NCBI GenBank assembly: GCA_049840475.1
Contig: JASGKX010000001.1
Location: 248,001 to 312,000, forward strand
Origin: JBGVSA01 sp049840475
Lineage (GTDB): Bacteria > Pseudomonadota > Gammaproteobacteria > Burkholderiales > Rhodocyclaceae
Direction: 5' to 3'
DNA length: 64,000 nt
The notes below the pieces were generated by a model, which worked only from the letters and a program-made list of their open reading frames with translations, was not told the origin of the DNA and made no database searches. This document shows, piece by piece, positions 44,240 through 52,336 of this stretch. Position numbers and translations under genes: made by a program. Each line of letters begins with the position of its first letter. The first letter of the stretch is position 1.

Positions 44240-45175
44240 ATGACGACCCTGACGAAGCAAACACTGTCGCACCTCGACTGGCTGGAAGCCGAGGCGATCC
44301 ACATCATGCGCGAGGTGGCCGGCCAGACCGAGCGCCCCGTGCTGCTCTTCTCCGGCGGCAAGGATTCGATCTGCATGCTGCGCCTGGCCGAAAAGGCGTT
44401 CCGCCCGGGCAAGTTCCCGTTCCCGCTGATGCACATCGACACCGGCCACAACTACAAAGAAGTGGTCGAGTTCCGTGACAAGCGCGCGGCCGAACTGGGC
44501 GAGCGCCTGATCGTGCGCTCGGTGGAAGACTCCATGAAGCGCGGCACCGTCGTGCTCAAGTCGGCCGACGAGTCGCGCAACAAGCATCAATCGGTGACGC
44601 TGCTCGAAGCCATTGAAGAATTCGGCTTCGACTGCTGCATCGGCGGCGCCCGCCGCGACGAAGAAAAGGCCCGCGCCAAGGAACGCGTGATGAGCTTCCG
44701 CGACGAATTCGGCCAATGGGACCCGAAGAACCAGCGCCCCGAATTGTGGAACCTGTACAACGCCCGCGCGCACAAGGGTGAGAACATCCGCGCCTTCCCG
44801 ATCAGCAACTGGACCGAGATGGACGTGTGGCAGTACATCGAGCGCGAACAACTCGAACTGCCATCGATCTACTTTGCGCACGACCGCCAGGCCGTGATGC
44901 GCGGCGGCGCGATCTTCCCGGTCAACGTACCGCTGGCCAATGGCGAGGTGATCAATGCGCCGCGCAGCGGCGAGGAAGTCATCGATCTGCGTGTGCGCTT
45001 CCGCACCGTGGGCGACATCACCTGCACGGCACCGGTCCTGTCGGACGCAGACTCGGTGGAAAAGATCGTGCTGGAAACGGCCACGACCACCATCACCGAA
45101 CGGGGCGCAACACGTCTGGATGACCAGACGTCGGATGCGTCCATGGAGCAACGCAAGAAGGAAGGCTATTTCTGA
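44240..45175 (+). CDS. cysD: Sulfate adenylyltransferase subunit 2
   Basis: 311 residues with the ATP-pyrophosphatase loop VLLFSGGKDSICMLRLAEKAF, HIDTGHNYKEVVEFRD and RRDEEKARAKERV, characteristic of CysD. With CysN it makes APS from sulfate and ATP. It lies 74 bases after cysH and two bases before cysN. Confidence 0.97.
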   Translation: MTTLTKQTLSHLDWLEAEAIHIMREVAGQTERPVLLFSGGKDSICMLRLAEKAFRPGKFPFPLMHIDTGHNYKEVVEFRDKRAAELGERLIVRSVEDSMKRGTVVLKSADESRNKHQSVTLLEAIEEFGFDCCIGGARRDEEKARAKERVMSFRDEFGQWDPKNQRPELWNLYNARAHKGENIRAFPISNWTEMDVWQYIEREQLELPSIYFAHDRQAVMRGGAIFPVNVPLANGEVINAPRSGEEVIDLRVRFRTVGDITCTAPVLSDADSVEKIVLETATTTITERGATRLDDQTSDASMEQRKKEGYF

Positions 45176-45177
45176 TC

Positions 45178-46464
45178 ATGTCCGCACACGAACACATCCA
45201 GGACAACGGCCTGCTCCGATTCATGACCTGCGGCTCGGTCGACGATGGCAAGAGCACGCTGATCGGCCGTCTCCTGTACGACACCAAGGCGATCCTCGCC
45301 GACACGCTGACCGCCATTGAGCGCACCTCGCAGAAGCGCGGCATGGAAGCTGTCGACCTGTCGCTGCTGACCGATGGCCTGCAAGCCGAGCGTGAACAGG
45401 GCATCACGATCGACGTGGCGTACCGTTATTTCTCGACCGGCACGCGCAAGTACATCATTGCCGATGCCCCCGGCCACGAGCAGTACACTCGCAACATGGT
45501 CACGGCCGCATCGACGGCGAACCTCGCGATCATCCTCATCGATGCGCGCAAGGGCGTACTCACGCAGACCCGTCGCCACAGCTATATCGCGCACCTGCTG
45601 GGCATCCCCCATCTGGTGGTGGCGGTCAACAAGATGGACCTCGTCGACTACGATCAAGCCACCTACGACCGCATCGTCGCCGACTACAAGGCGTTCGCCG
45701 CCAAGATCGGCTTGGGCGATCGCGGCTGCGACCTGCGCTTCATCCCGATGTCGGCGCTCAATGGCGACAACATCGTCGATCGTTCGGAAACCATGAACTG
45801 GTATTCCGGCCCGACGCTGCTCGACGTGCTGGAATCCGCGCCGGGTGCGCACAGCGAACACGTTGAAGCCTTCCGCTTCCCCGTGCAGTTCGTGTGCCGT
45901 CCGCAGGATTCAGCCAACCCTGACCTGCATGATTACCGTGGTTTCATGGGGCGCGTGGAGTCGGGTTCGATCCGAGCGGGCGACGAAGTGACCGCACTCC
46001 CCTCCGGCCGTACCAGCCGCGTGAAGGCGGTACACGTAGGCGGCGAACCGATCGCCGAGGGCATCACCGAACAGTCGGTCACGCTGCTGCTGGAAGACGA
46101 AGTTGACATTTCGCGTGGCGACATGATCGTGAAGACTGCCGAGCTGCCGGAGGCCCGCAAGGAGCTGACGGCCACCGTGTGCTGGCTGTCCGAAACGCCG
46201 CTCTCGCCAGCGCGCACGTACCTGATCCGTCACACCACGCGGACGACCAAGGCCAAGCTTGCCGGCATCGCCTTCAAGGTGGATGTGAATTCGCAAGAGC
46301 ATGTCGACGCCACCAGCCTCGCCATGAACGACATCGCCACGGTGACGTGGAAACTCGCGCAACCCGTGTTTGCGGACCCATACATCGAAAACCGCGCAAC
46401 GGGGGCCTTCATCGTCATCGATGAGAGCACCAACAACACGGTCGGAGCCGGCATGGTGCTGTAA
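45178..46464 (+). CDS. cysN: Sulfate adenylyltransferase subunit 1 (GTPase)
   Basis: 428 residues, an EF-Tu-like GTPase that drives APS synthesis. GSVDDGKST at 19-27, the switch II DAPGHEQYTRNM, and the base-recognition NKMDL are intact; two beta-barrel domains follow. No C-terminal CysC fusion is present. It is the last gene of the row and has its own terminator. Confidence 0.97.
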   Translation: MSAHEHIQDNGLLRFMTCGSVDDGKSTLIGRLLYDTKAILADTLTAIERTSQKRGMEAVDLSLLTDGLQAEREQGITIDVAYRYFSTGTRKYIIADAPGHEQYTRNMVTAASTANLAIILIDARKGVLTQTRRHSYIAHLLGIPHLVVAVNKMDLVDYDQATYDRIVADYKAFAAKIGLGDRGCDLRFIPMSALNGDNIVDRSETMNWYSGPTLLDVLESAPGAHSEHVEAFRFPVQFVCRPQDSANPDLHDYRGFMGRVESGSIRAGDEVTALPSGRTSRVKAVHVGGEPIAEGITEQSVTLLLEDEVDISRGDMIVKTAELPEARKELTATVCWLSETPLSPARTYLIRHTTRTTKAKLAGIAFKVDVNSQEHVDATSLAMNDIATVTWKLAQPVFADPYIENRATGAFIVIDESTNNTVGAGMVL

Positions 46465-46482
46465 AGCGGCCCTGTCGCCCCC

Positions 46483-46508
46483 CAAAGGCTCCCTCGGGAG
46501 CCTTTTTT
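46483..46508 (+). terminator. Rho-independent terminator of the cys operon
   Basis: AAAGGCTCC-CTC-GGGAGCC followed by six T's, about 20 bases after the cysN stop. Confidence 0.92.
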
Positions 46509-46600
46509 GTTGCACCCGTCACATCGGCAGCGACACCACTGCATGGCCTGGCAAGCGGCGCGTATACTCAACCGCTCGCTGCTGCTGCCGTTATTGACAC

Positions 46601-47293
46601 ATGCCACTGGCCCTCCGCCACACCGACCTCCGCATCCAGGCCGACAAAGTCTGGCTCGATGCATTGCAGTCGCACGCCCCCGACGTGCGCGGCCTGATCG
46701 TGCTGATCGCGCCATACCTGACGCGTCTGCGCGAATCGCGCGAGAACTACGTCGCCGCCGCCATGCGCGCAGCAGGCTATGGCACGCTCATCGTGTCGAT
46801 GCTCAGCCCCTACGAGGACGCGCGCGATCCTGATGTGAAATATGACGTGGCGCTCCTGCAACGGCGCCTCGAAGCCGTACTCGACTGGCTCGACCAGCAA
46901 CCCTCATGGAGCGCCATGCCGCGCGGCATTCTGGCTGTCGGCACGACCGCCGCCGCCTGCGTACGGCTTCTGTCGCGGACGCCGGAGCGCGCCTCGGCAC
47001 TCGCCTGTCGCGCACCGCGAATCGATCTGGCCGGGGCAGAACCGCTGCGGCGCCTGAACGTACCCACGATGATGATGATTCCTGGCGCACAGGGCGATCT
47101 GCGAGCCCCCGCGGAACACGCCTATGCGTTCATTGGCGCACCGAAGGCCTGGCGCGAATTCAATGAGGCCAGTGCCGGCTTCATCGAACCGGGGGTGCTC
47201 GAACGCGCCTCAGCCGCCGCACGTGACTGGTTCATCGAACACCTTCCCGAAGCGCCGCCCGTCCAGATCGAAGCCCCCATCGCAGACCAATGA
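46601..47293 (+). CDS. Alpha/beta-hydrolase-like protein lacking the catalytic serine
   Basis: 230 residues. The order of strands resembles dienelactone-type hydrolases (GLIVLIAPYLTRLRESRENYVAAAMRAAGYGTLIVSML, then LLQRRLEAVLDWLDQQP). At the usual nucleophile elbow the sequence is GTTAAA (residues 114-119), where relatives have GASTGAA; Ser is replaced by Thr. The His region reads EASAGFIEPG, where relatives have SHLFEEPG, so the base is also missing. It overlaps the pectinesterase start by four bases. I call it a likely pseudoenzyme or a diverged binding protein. Confidence 0.65.
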   Translation: MPLALRHTDLRIQADKVWLDALQSHAPDVRGLIVLIAPYLTRLRESRENYVAAAMRAAGYGTLIVSMLSPYEDARDPDVKYDVALLQRRLEAVLDWLDQQPSWSAMPRGILAVGTTAAACVRLLSRTPERASALACRAPRIDLAGAEPLRRLNVPTMMMIPGAQGDLRAPAEHAYAFIGAPKAWREFNEASAGFIEPGVLERASAAARDWFIEHLPEAPPVQIEAPIADQ

Positions 47294-48327
47294 CTGCGAG
47301 CGGCTTCGACGCGGTCGTCGGCACGGCGCCTGATGCGCCCGCCGTCGATGGCGTGCCGCTTTATCGCACTGTTCAGGCTGCGATCGATGCCGCGCCGCAG
47401 GTCGCCCAACATGAGTGGCGCATTCTCATCTGCGCAGGCGTCTACTTCGAGAAGGTCGTCGTCACGCGCCCGCGCATATCGCTCATCGGAGCAGGCCGCG
47501 ACGCGACCGTGCTGCGATTCGACGCAAGTTCCGGCACGCCTTCGCCCGACGGCGAGCGGTGGACGACATGGGGCTGTGCGACGCTGATCGTGCGTGCGCC
47601 GGATTTCCATGCCGCGCATCTGACCATCGAAAACGGTTACGACTATCCGGCCAATCTCGCGCAAGAACTCGCTGGCAACGCATGCAATCCGCACCCACAA
47701 GCTGTGGCGTTCATGACAGATCGGGGCGCCGATCGCACGCGACTCGACGATGTGCGCCTCATCGGCTATCAGGACACGCTGTTCATCAACGCGGGGCGCG
47801 CATACTTCCGCCACGTCACGGTCAGCGGGCATATCGATTTCATCTTCGGCGCGGGTGTGGGAGTGTTTGAGGCGTGCGACATCATCTGCCGGACTCGCGA
47901 CGACCAGACGCCGACCGGATGGATCGTCGCCCCAAGCACGCCGCGCGAGCAGGAATACGGAATGGTGTTCAGAGAATGCCGGCTGCTGCGCGAGCCGGAA
48001 GTGCCGGACAACTCATGCCCGCTGGGCCGCCCCTGGCACCCGACCACCGATTTCCCGGACGGGCGCTATGCCGACCCGGACGCCATCGGCGCGGCCGTGT
48101 TCGTTGACTGCTGGATGGACGCCCACATCGCCCGCGAGGGTTGGCACGCCATGCACGGCACTGCGCGCGATGGCGGTCGCATCTATTTTGAGCCCGATGA
48201 CGCGAGATTCTTTGAATACCGGAGCATTGGGCCCGGAGCCCAGACCCACGCGCGGCGCCGCCAACTCGACCCCGCGACGGCTGCGCGTTTCGACACGCCA
48301 GCCGTGCTGAACGACTGGCGTCTCTGA
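47290..48327 (+). CDS. Pectinesterase family protein without a signal peptide
   Basis: 345 residues of a right-handed beta-helix. The pectin methylesterase residues are present: Gln161-Asp162 in GYQDTLF, Asp183 in HIDFIFG, and Arg247-Trp249 in LGRPW. No N-terminal signal peptide is visible: the first residues are MTASGFDAVVGTAP, so it may be cytoplasmic or exported by a non-Sec route. Known plant-pathogen Pme proteins are secreted. It is translationally coupled to the upstream pseudo-hydrolase, and ends nine bases before the convergent cytochrome b gene. Confidence 0.85.
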   Translation: MTASGFDAVVGTAPDAPAVDGVPLYRTVQAAIDAAPQVAQHEWRILICAGVYFEKVVVTRPRISLIGAGRDATVLRFDASSGTPSPDGERWTTWGCATLIVRAPDFHAAHLTIENGYDYPANLAQELAGNACNPHPQAVAFMTDRGADRTRLDDVRLIGYQDTLFINAGRAYFRHVTVSGHIDFIFGAGVGVFEACDIICRTRDDQTPTGWIVAPSTPREQEYGMVFRECRLLREPEVPDNSCPLGRPWHPTTDFPDGRYADPDAIGAAVFVDCWMDAHIAREGWHAMHGTARDGGRIYFEPDDARFFEYRSIGPGAQTHARRRQLDPATAARFDTPAVLNDWRL

Positions 48328-48336
48328 CCGCTGGCG

Positions 48337-48948
48337 TCAGACCGACATCGACCACCACCACAGCAGCCCCACGCCGATCAGCATTACCAGCGCGAGCCAA
48401 CCGTATGCGCGCGGAATGGCCTCGGTGGCGTCCCCACGCTTGAAGCCAGAGAGCATTGCCGCAGCGAGGTTCTCGCGATGCGCCACGCTACCGACGATGA
48501 CGCCCAGCAGATGCAGGCCGACCAGAATCAAGAAGGCCCAGGCCAGCGTTTCGTGCGTTTCGGCCGCCCAGTCGCCCGTCCATTCGTTGTAGGTGATCCA
48601 GCCGAAGATCGGCGTGACCAACCCGAGTACGACCATCAACGCGATGGCCCAGCCACCCGCCGGATTGTGCCCGGTAAAGTGTGCGGCAGGCCCGCGCACC
48701 AATGAGCGCACATACCCGACCGCGGCACCGGGACCGCGCAAGAAGGACGCAAAGCGCGCGTGGCGCGAGCCTGCGAGGCCCCACAACAGACGGAACACCA
48801 TCAGTGCGAATATCGTGTAGCCGCAACTGACGTGGATGAGCAGGTAGCGGTCGCTGCCGGACGTGATCCACGAGCCGACGAAACACGCCACCAGCAGCCA
48901 ATGAAATACGCGGGTGGGCCAGTCCCACACCAGGATTTTGTCTTTCAT
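48337..48948 (-). CDS. Cytochrome b561-type membrane protein
   Basis: 203 residues with four or five membrane helices and likely heme ligands in WPTRVFHWLLV, YLLIHVSCGY and HETLAWAFLILVGLHLLGVIVGSVAH. This matches the cytochrome b561/NapC-like diheme family found with SHP and DHC cytochromes in proteobacteria. A GTG at 48957 would add three residues (MLK). It follows the frameshifted SHP gene by 54 bases on the same strand, which suggests a small electron-transfer operon. Confidence 0.88.
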   Translation of the reverse strand: MKDKILVWDWPTRVFHWLLVACFVGSWITSGSDRYLLIHVSCGYTIFALMVFRLLWGLAGSRHARFASFLRGPGAAVGYVRSLVRGPAAHFTGHNPAGGWAIALMVVLGLVTPIFGWITYNEWTGDWAAETHETLAWAFLILVGLHLLGVIVGSVAHRENLAAAMLSGFKRGDATEAIPRAYGWLALVMLIGVGLLWWWSMSV

Positions 48949-49002
48949 CTTCAGCACCGTCGTCGAAAAAAAGGGGCCGCTGCGGCCCCTGTGCGTGTGC
49001 GA

Positions 49003-49405
49003 TTACTTCACGCTCAGCAGGTAGGTCAGAAAGTCGCCTTTCTCCTGCACCGTGCATTCTCGGCCCAGCACCTCACCGCACATGCGCTTGTAGAGGCGCG
49101 CCACCTTTTTCGGGATCGGTAAAACGCTCGGCATTGGCCGACGGCGCGATCGGCTTGATGGCGCGGCCGGTTGCGGCGTGCTTGCCTTCCTTGGTCGGGT
49201 CAGCGGTGTGGCAGCTCGCGCACGCCCATTCCTTGCCGTGCTTGGTGTTGTAGAACTCCTTGCCGCGGTCGGCAGAGAAATCGGTAAACGATGGGTCCGC
49301 CTGCTTGGCCTCGGCCTGCAGGCCGGACAGGATCTGCTGCGGCGTTTCGGCCACGGCCAGGCCACACAGGCCCGCCAGCGACAATGCGATCAACAGCTTC
49401 TTCAT
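49003..49405 (-). pseudogene. SHP-type cytochrome c (DUF1924), single-base frameshift
   Basis: The start MKKLLIALSLAGLCGLAVA is a signal peptide, followed by a c-type heme site CASCH (Cys62 to His66) and NAERFTDPEK. Then the frame is lost: an extra A in the minus-strand run at 49106-49110 (GAAAAAGG instead of GAAAAGG) leads to a premature end after GGAPLQAHVR. Removing one base restores VARLYKRMCGEVLGRECTVQEKGDFLTYLL, the family C-terminus, for 133 residues in total. Such proteins bind oxygen or nitric oxide and take electrons from a membrane cytochrome b. Either a sequence error or a real mutation; GAGAGA before the ATG. Confidence 0.8.
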
Positions 49406-49476
49406 GGCTCTCTCTTTCTCTCTGGATGGCTGGGTTCGGGTTCTGGGCCCGATGACTGAACACTTGCTGCGCAAAA

Positions 49477-50685
49477 CTATTCCACTTTGCCGCCGGCGAC
49501 GGGCACCGTCCGTCGCATGCGTGCGAGCACCACGCGGCACAGGGGCGTACATACAACGGTCGTGACCACTGCCACGACGACAAAAAGCGCGTATTGCGAC
49601 GCGTTGAGGATGCCTGCCTGAAGACCGATCCCCAATATGACAAGTTCCATCAGCCCGCGCGCGTTGAGCAGCAGTGCCAGCAGGCGGCCTTCATCCGACG
49701 ACATTCCTCGATGGCGGGCGACCCAGTACAACGGCAGCAGTTTGGATGCCATCGACACGACGAGGAACGATAGTCCCCAGCCGAATTCGGCCCCCTCGAA
49801 AGAGCCGGACAGAATGTTCATGCCCGCCACGACGAAGTACAACGGGCAGAAAAAGCGATCCGTCACCCAGCCCATGTCGCGCTTCCAGTCACGAACGACT
49901 TCGCGCTGCGTGCCGAAGACCGTGCCCACAATGAACGCGCCAAAGACGACATGCAGACCGGCCATGTGCGTGATGCCCGACACCGCCAGCAGAATCACAA
50001 GGATCGTCTTGGTCGCGCCCGCTTGAGCCAACCGCGCGCCCACCAGACGGCGCAGCGCATGCAATCCGACGAACAGTAACAACACCAGCAAACCGCGCCC
50101 AGCAGCGAACACGGACGGTTGGCCATCCGAGTGGATCGCCAGCGCAGCGCCCACCAGCAACCAGCCGGCCACGTCCGTGATGCACGCAACGCGGAACGAC
50201 AGCCGCCCCACGACCGTGCTGGCGATGTTCAGCTCGGCCAGGATGCGGGCCAGCACCGGCACCGCACTGATCGCCGTGGCGGTGGCCACGAGCAGGATGA
50301 ATGCGGTCGACACCTGCAGGGCGTGGGCCGAGGCATACCACACAGCCCAGATACCGCCGCAGATAAACGCAGGCAACACGTTGAAGGCGCTTACTGTCAG
50401 ATCCCCGCGCCAGTCGGTGGCGCGCTCGTCTTTCTCATGCAGCAAGGCGCCGAACACCAGAAAGACCAATCCAAAATTGCCCACGAGGGCGAGCGACGAC
50501 GCGACCGTGCGCACGGACGCGCCTGGAATGGCGGCCAGCACCAGACCGATAAGCAGGCCGGAGAGAATTTCGCCCACCACCAGCGGCTGGCCCATCCAGC
50601 GTGAGATCGTCCGGAACGCCAATGTCGCCGCCAGCACGCCGGCAACGATGAGTTCGAGGGGAAGCGATTGGACGGCAATAGACAT
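49477..50685 (-). CDS. CPA2-family cation:proton antiporter
   Basis: 402 residues with about 12 hydrophobic helices. GQPLVVGEILSGLLIGLVLAAIPGA is the family N-terminal signature and RILAELNIASTVVGRLSFRVACITDVAGWLLVG the Asp-containing transport helices of Na+/H+ exchangers. No C-terminal TrkA or kinase domain follows, so it is a bare membrane domain. The start at 50685 (MSIAVQSLPLEL) is uncertain; an ATG 51 bases upstream is in frame but no strong ribosome site marks either. Oppositely oriented to the next cluster. Confidence 0.85.
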   Translation of the reverse strand: MSIAVQSLPLELIVAGVLAATLAFRTISRWMGQPLVVGEILSGLLIGLVLAAIPGASVRTVASSLALVGNFGLVFLVFGALLHEKDERATDWRGDLTVSAFNVLPAFICGGIWAVWYASAHALQVSTAFILLVATATAISAVPVLARILAELNIASTVVGRLSFRVACITDVAGWLLVGAALAIHSDGQPSVFAAGRGLLVLLLFVGLHALRRLVGARLAQAGATKTILVILLAVSGITHMAGLHVVFGAFIVGTVFGTQREVVRDWKRDMGWVTDRFFCPLYFVVAGMNILSGSFEGAEFGWGLSFLVVSMASKLLPLYWVARHRGMSSDEGRLLALLLNARGLMELVILGIGLQAGILNASQYALFVVVAVVTTVVCTPLCRVVLARMRRTVPVAGGKVE

Positions 50686-50874
50686 GAGCGGCCGGCGGGG
50701 GAAGTTGAATTGAGATACGCGGATTGCATTGTGCACGCGTTTTCCCGGTATGCGCCACGCGCGCCGCGTTACATGTCAACACAAGGCCATAACACCTTCG
50801 GCCCGGCCGGCGCGATACGGTGGGCGACATTGCTATCCGGGGCCCGTCCCCGACGCACAGACAGGAGCGACGCC

Positions 50875-51234
50875 ATGAAAAGAAACGCCGTACTCATCGC
50901 CTTTGCGTCCGTACTCGCCACCACCGCAGCCGACTGGTCGGTGGCCGCAGACAACATCCCTACGCTACGCGACAACAATCGCGATGGCCGCGACCGCCGC
51001 GACGACGATGTGGCCGACAGCGACTGGCTCGAAGGCGAAATCCGCCAGGTAGACCGCGAGGCGCAACGCCTTGTGGTGCAAGCATCCGGCAGTCAGTTTC
51101 TGACCACGTTGCGCGTGGGTGACCGCGCCCTGCTGGCGTCAGCACACCACGGCCAGAACATCCGTTACCGGCTCGATCGGGCAGCAGTCGCCCCGACCGT
51201 GGCCGCATTGGAAATACTGCCGCTTCGGAGCTGA
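50875..51234 (+). CDS. Small exported protein, unknown function
   Basis: 119 residues. A signal peptide (MKRNAVLIAFASVLATTAADWSVAA) is followed by a strongly charged stretch (RDNNRDGRDRRDDDVADSDW) and a domain with EGEIRQVDREAQRLVVQASGSQFLTTLRVGDRALL. The last part resembles small OB-fold proteins that often accompany metal homeostasis genes, but I do not recognise a family. ACAGGAGCGACGCC before the ATG is a clear ribosome site. It precedes DUF2946 and PCu(A)C genes on the same strand. Confidence 0.7.
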   Translation: MKRNAVLIAFASVLATTAADWSVAADNIPTLRDNNRDGRDRRDDDVADSDWLEGEIRQVDREAQRLVVQASGSQFLTTLRVGDRALLASAHHGQNIRYRLDRAAVAPTVAALEILPLRS

Positions 51235-51312
51235 AGCCAACGGCACACGCCGTGCCGTGACCACCTTGGGTGTTGCAGGCATAATCGCGCGGACTCTGTC
51301 CGACAGGTTTCC

Positions 51313-51666
51313 ATGCACCCCCGCAACCGACTCCGCTTCTTCTGGGCGGCATGCCTTGCCATGCTGGTCCAGGTGCTATTGCCGGTTGCGCATGCAGGCA
51401 TGCCGATCCGCGCTGCGGCGCCGTCGAACGACATCTGCAGCGTTGACCACGCGGGCACGCGCGGTGACATGCCGACGCACGACGACACGCACGCGCCGAA
51501 ATGCCCGTTGTGCACAGGCGTCAGTCACGCCCCGGCCCTGCCGACACAGACTGCATTCGTGTTGTCGGCGCAAAAGCCGCCGGAGCCGGCGCCTGCCGGG
51601 ACGCAGGCGTCCGCACCCGCCGAAGCCTGGTCGCTGTTCGCTGCGCGCGCGCCGCCGTCTCTCTGA
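51313..51666 (+). CDS. DUF2946-like exported protein
   Basis: 117 residues: a hydrophobic N-terminal segment (FFWAACLAMLVQVLLPVAHA), a His/Asp-rich stretch HDDTHAPK, and a CPLC motif (Cys64, Cys67) as in DUF2946 proteins, then a Pro/Ala-rich tail. Proteins of this kind often sit next to copper chaperones and TonB-dependent receptors; copper binding is suggested by the Cys and His residues but not demonstrated. Confidence 0.7.
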   Translation: MHPRNRLRFFWAACLAMLVQVLLPVAHAGMPIRAAAPSNDICSVDHAGTRGDMPTHDDTHAPKCPLCTGVSHAPALPTQTAFVLSAQKPPEPAPAGTQASAPAEAWSLFAARAPPSL

Positions 51667-51765
51667 TTCGTCCCGGTTCGGCACGCGCCCTGGCGTTGGC
51701 TAATGCCATCGCAGGCAAACAGGCCTGCTTGACAGGCACACCCGTAAATCAGAGAGAAGAACATC

Positions 51766-52248
51766 ATGAATTTTTTCCGCATCTTGCTGGCTTCGGCCGC
51801 AACCGTTTTCGTCACGACCGCATCGGCCCATAGCTTTGACCTTGGCGCGATCCATATTGGCCACCCTTGGGCGCGTGAGACCGTGCCGGGCCAGCCCACC
51901 GCAGGCGCGTACCTGACGATCGAAAACAAGGGCGCAGCCGACCGCCTGGTAAGCGTGAGCACTCCGGCGGCCACATCGGCCGAGGTGCACTCGATGAGCA
52001 TGGAAGGCACCACCATGCGCATGCGCAAGCTGGACACACTCGACGTACCGTCGGGCAAGACCGTCATGCTGACACCGGGAGGCTTCCACCTGATGCTGTT
52101 CGGCCTGAAGGCGCCGCTCAAGAATGGCGACCGCATTCCGCTGACGCTGCGCTTCGAGAAAGCTGGCGAAGTCACCGTCACGGTGAATGTGCAGGCCAAC
52201 GATGCGGCGCAGGCCGAGCACGGCGACCACGCCGGCATGAAGCACTGA
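51766..52248 (+). CDS. Periplasmic copper chaperone PCu(A)C
   Basis: 160 residues with a signal peptide (MNFFRILLASAATVFVTTASA). The copper-binding motif H-X10-M-X21-H-X-M fits exactly: His75, Met86, His108 and Met110. The C-terminal tail has additional metal-binding residues (AEHGDHAGMKH). PCu(A)C delivers Cu(I) to the CuA or CuB centre of cytochrome oxidase. GAGAGAAGAACATC precedes the ATG; no ScoI neighbour is present. Confidence 0.93.
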   Translation: MNFFRILLASAATVFVTTASAHSFDLGAIHIGHPWARETVPGQPTAGAYLTIENKGAADRLVSVSTPAATSAEVHSMSMEGTTMRMRKLDTLDVPSGKTVMLTPGGFHLMLFGLKAPLKNGDRIPLTLRFEKAGEVTVTVNVQANDAAQAEHGDHAGMKH

Positions 52249-52261
52249 CCAGCCGGAATAC

Positions 52262-52293
52262 GGCGCGCCACCGGTGAGGGTTGGTGGCGCGCC
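52262..52293 (+). terminator. Hairpin after the copper chaperone gene
   Basis: GGCGCGCCACC / GGTGGCGCGCC, an 11-base-pair stem with a 10-base loop, about 14 bases after the stop. No clear T-run follows, so efficiency is uncertain. Confidence 0.55.
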
Positions 52294-52336
52294 TCTGCTA
52301 ACATCCGCCCTCGTCGTATCGATTCCCCCGCTCACC

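Noticed and set aside
42735..44264. A 509-codon minus-strand frame across the DUF934 and cysH genes
   Set aside because: Shadow frame; the plus strand carries the CysH catalytic and cluster cysteines.
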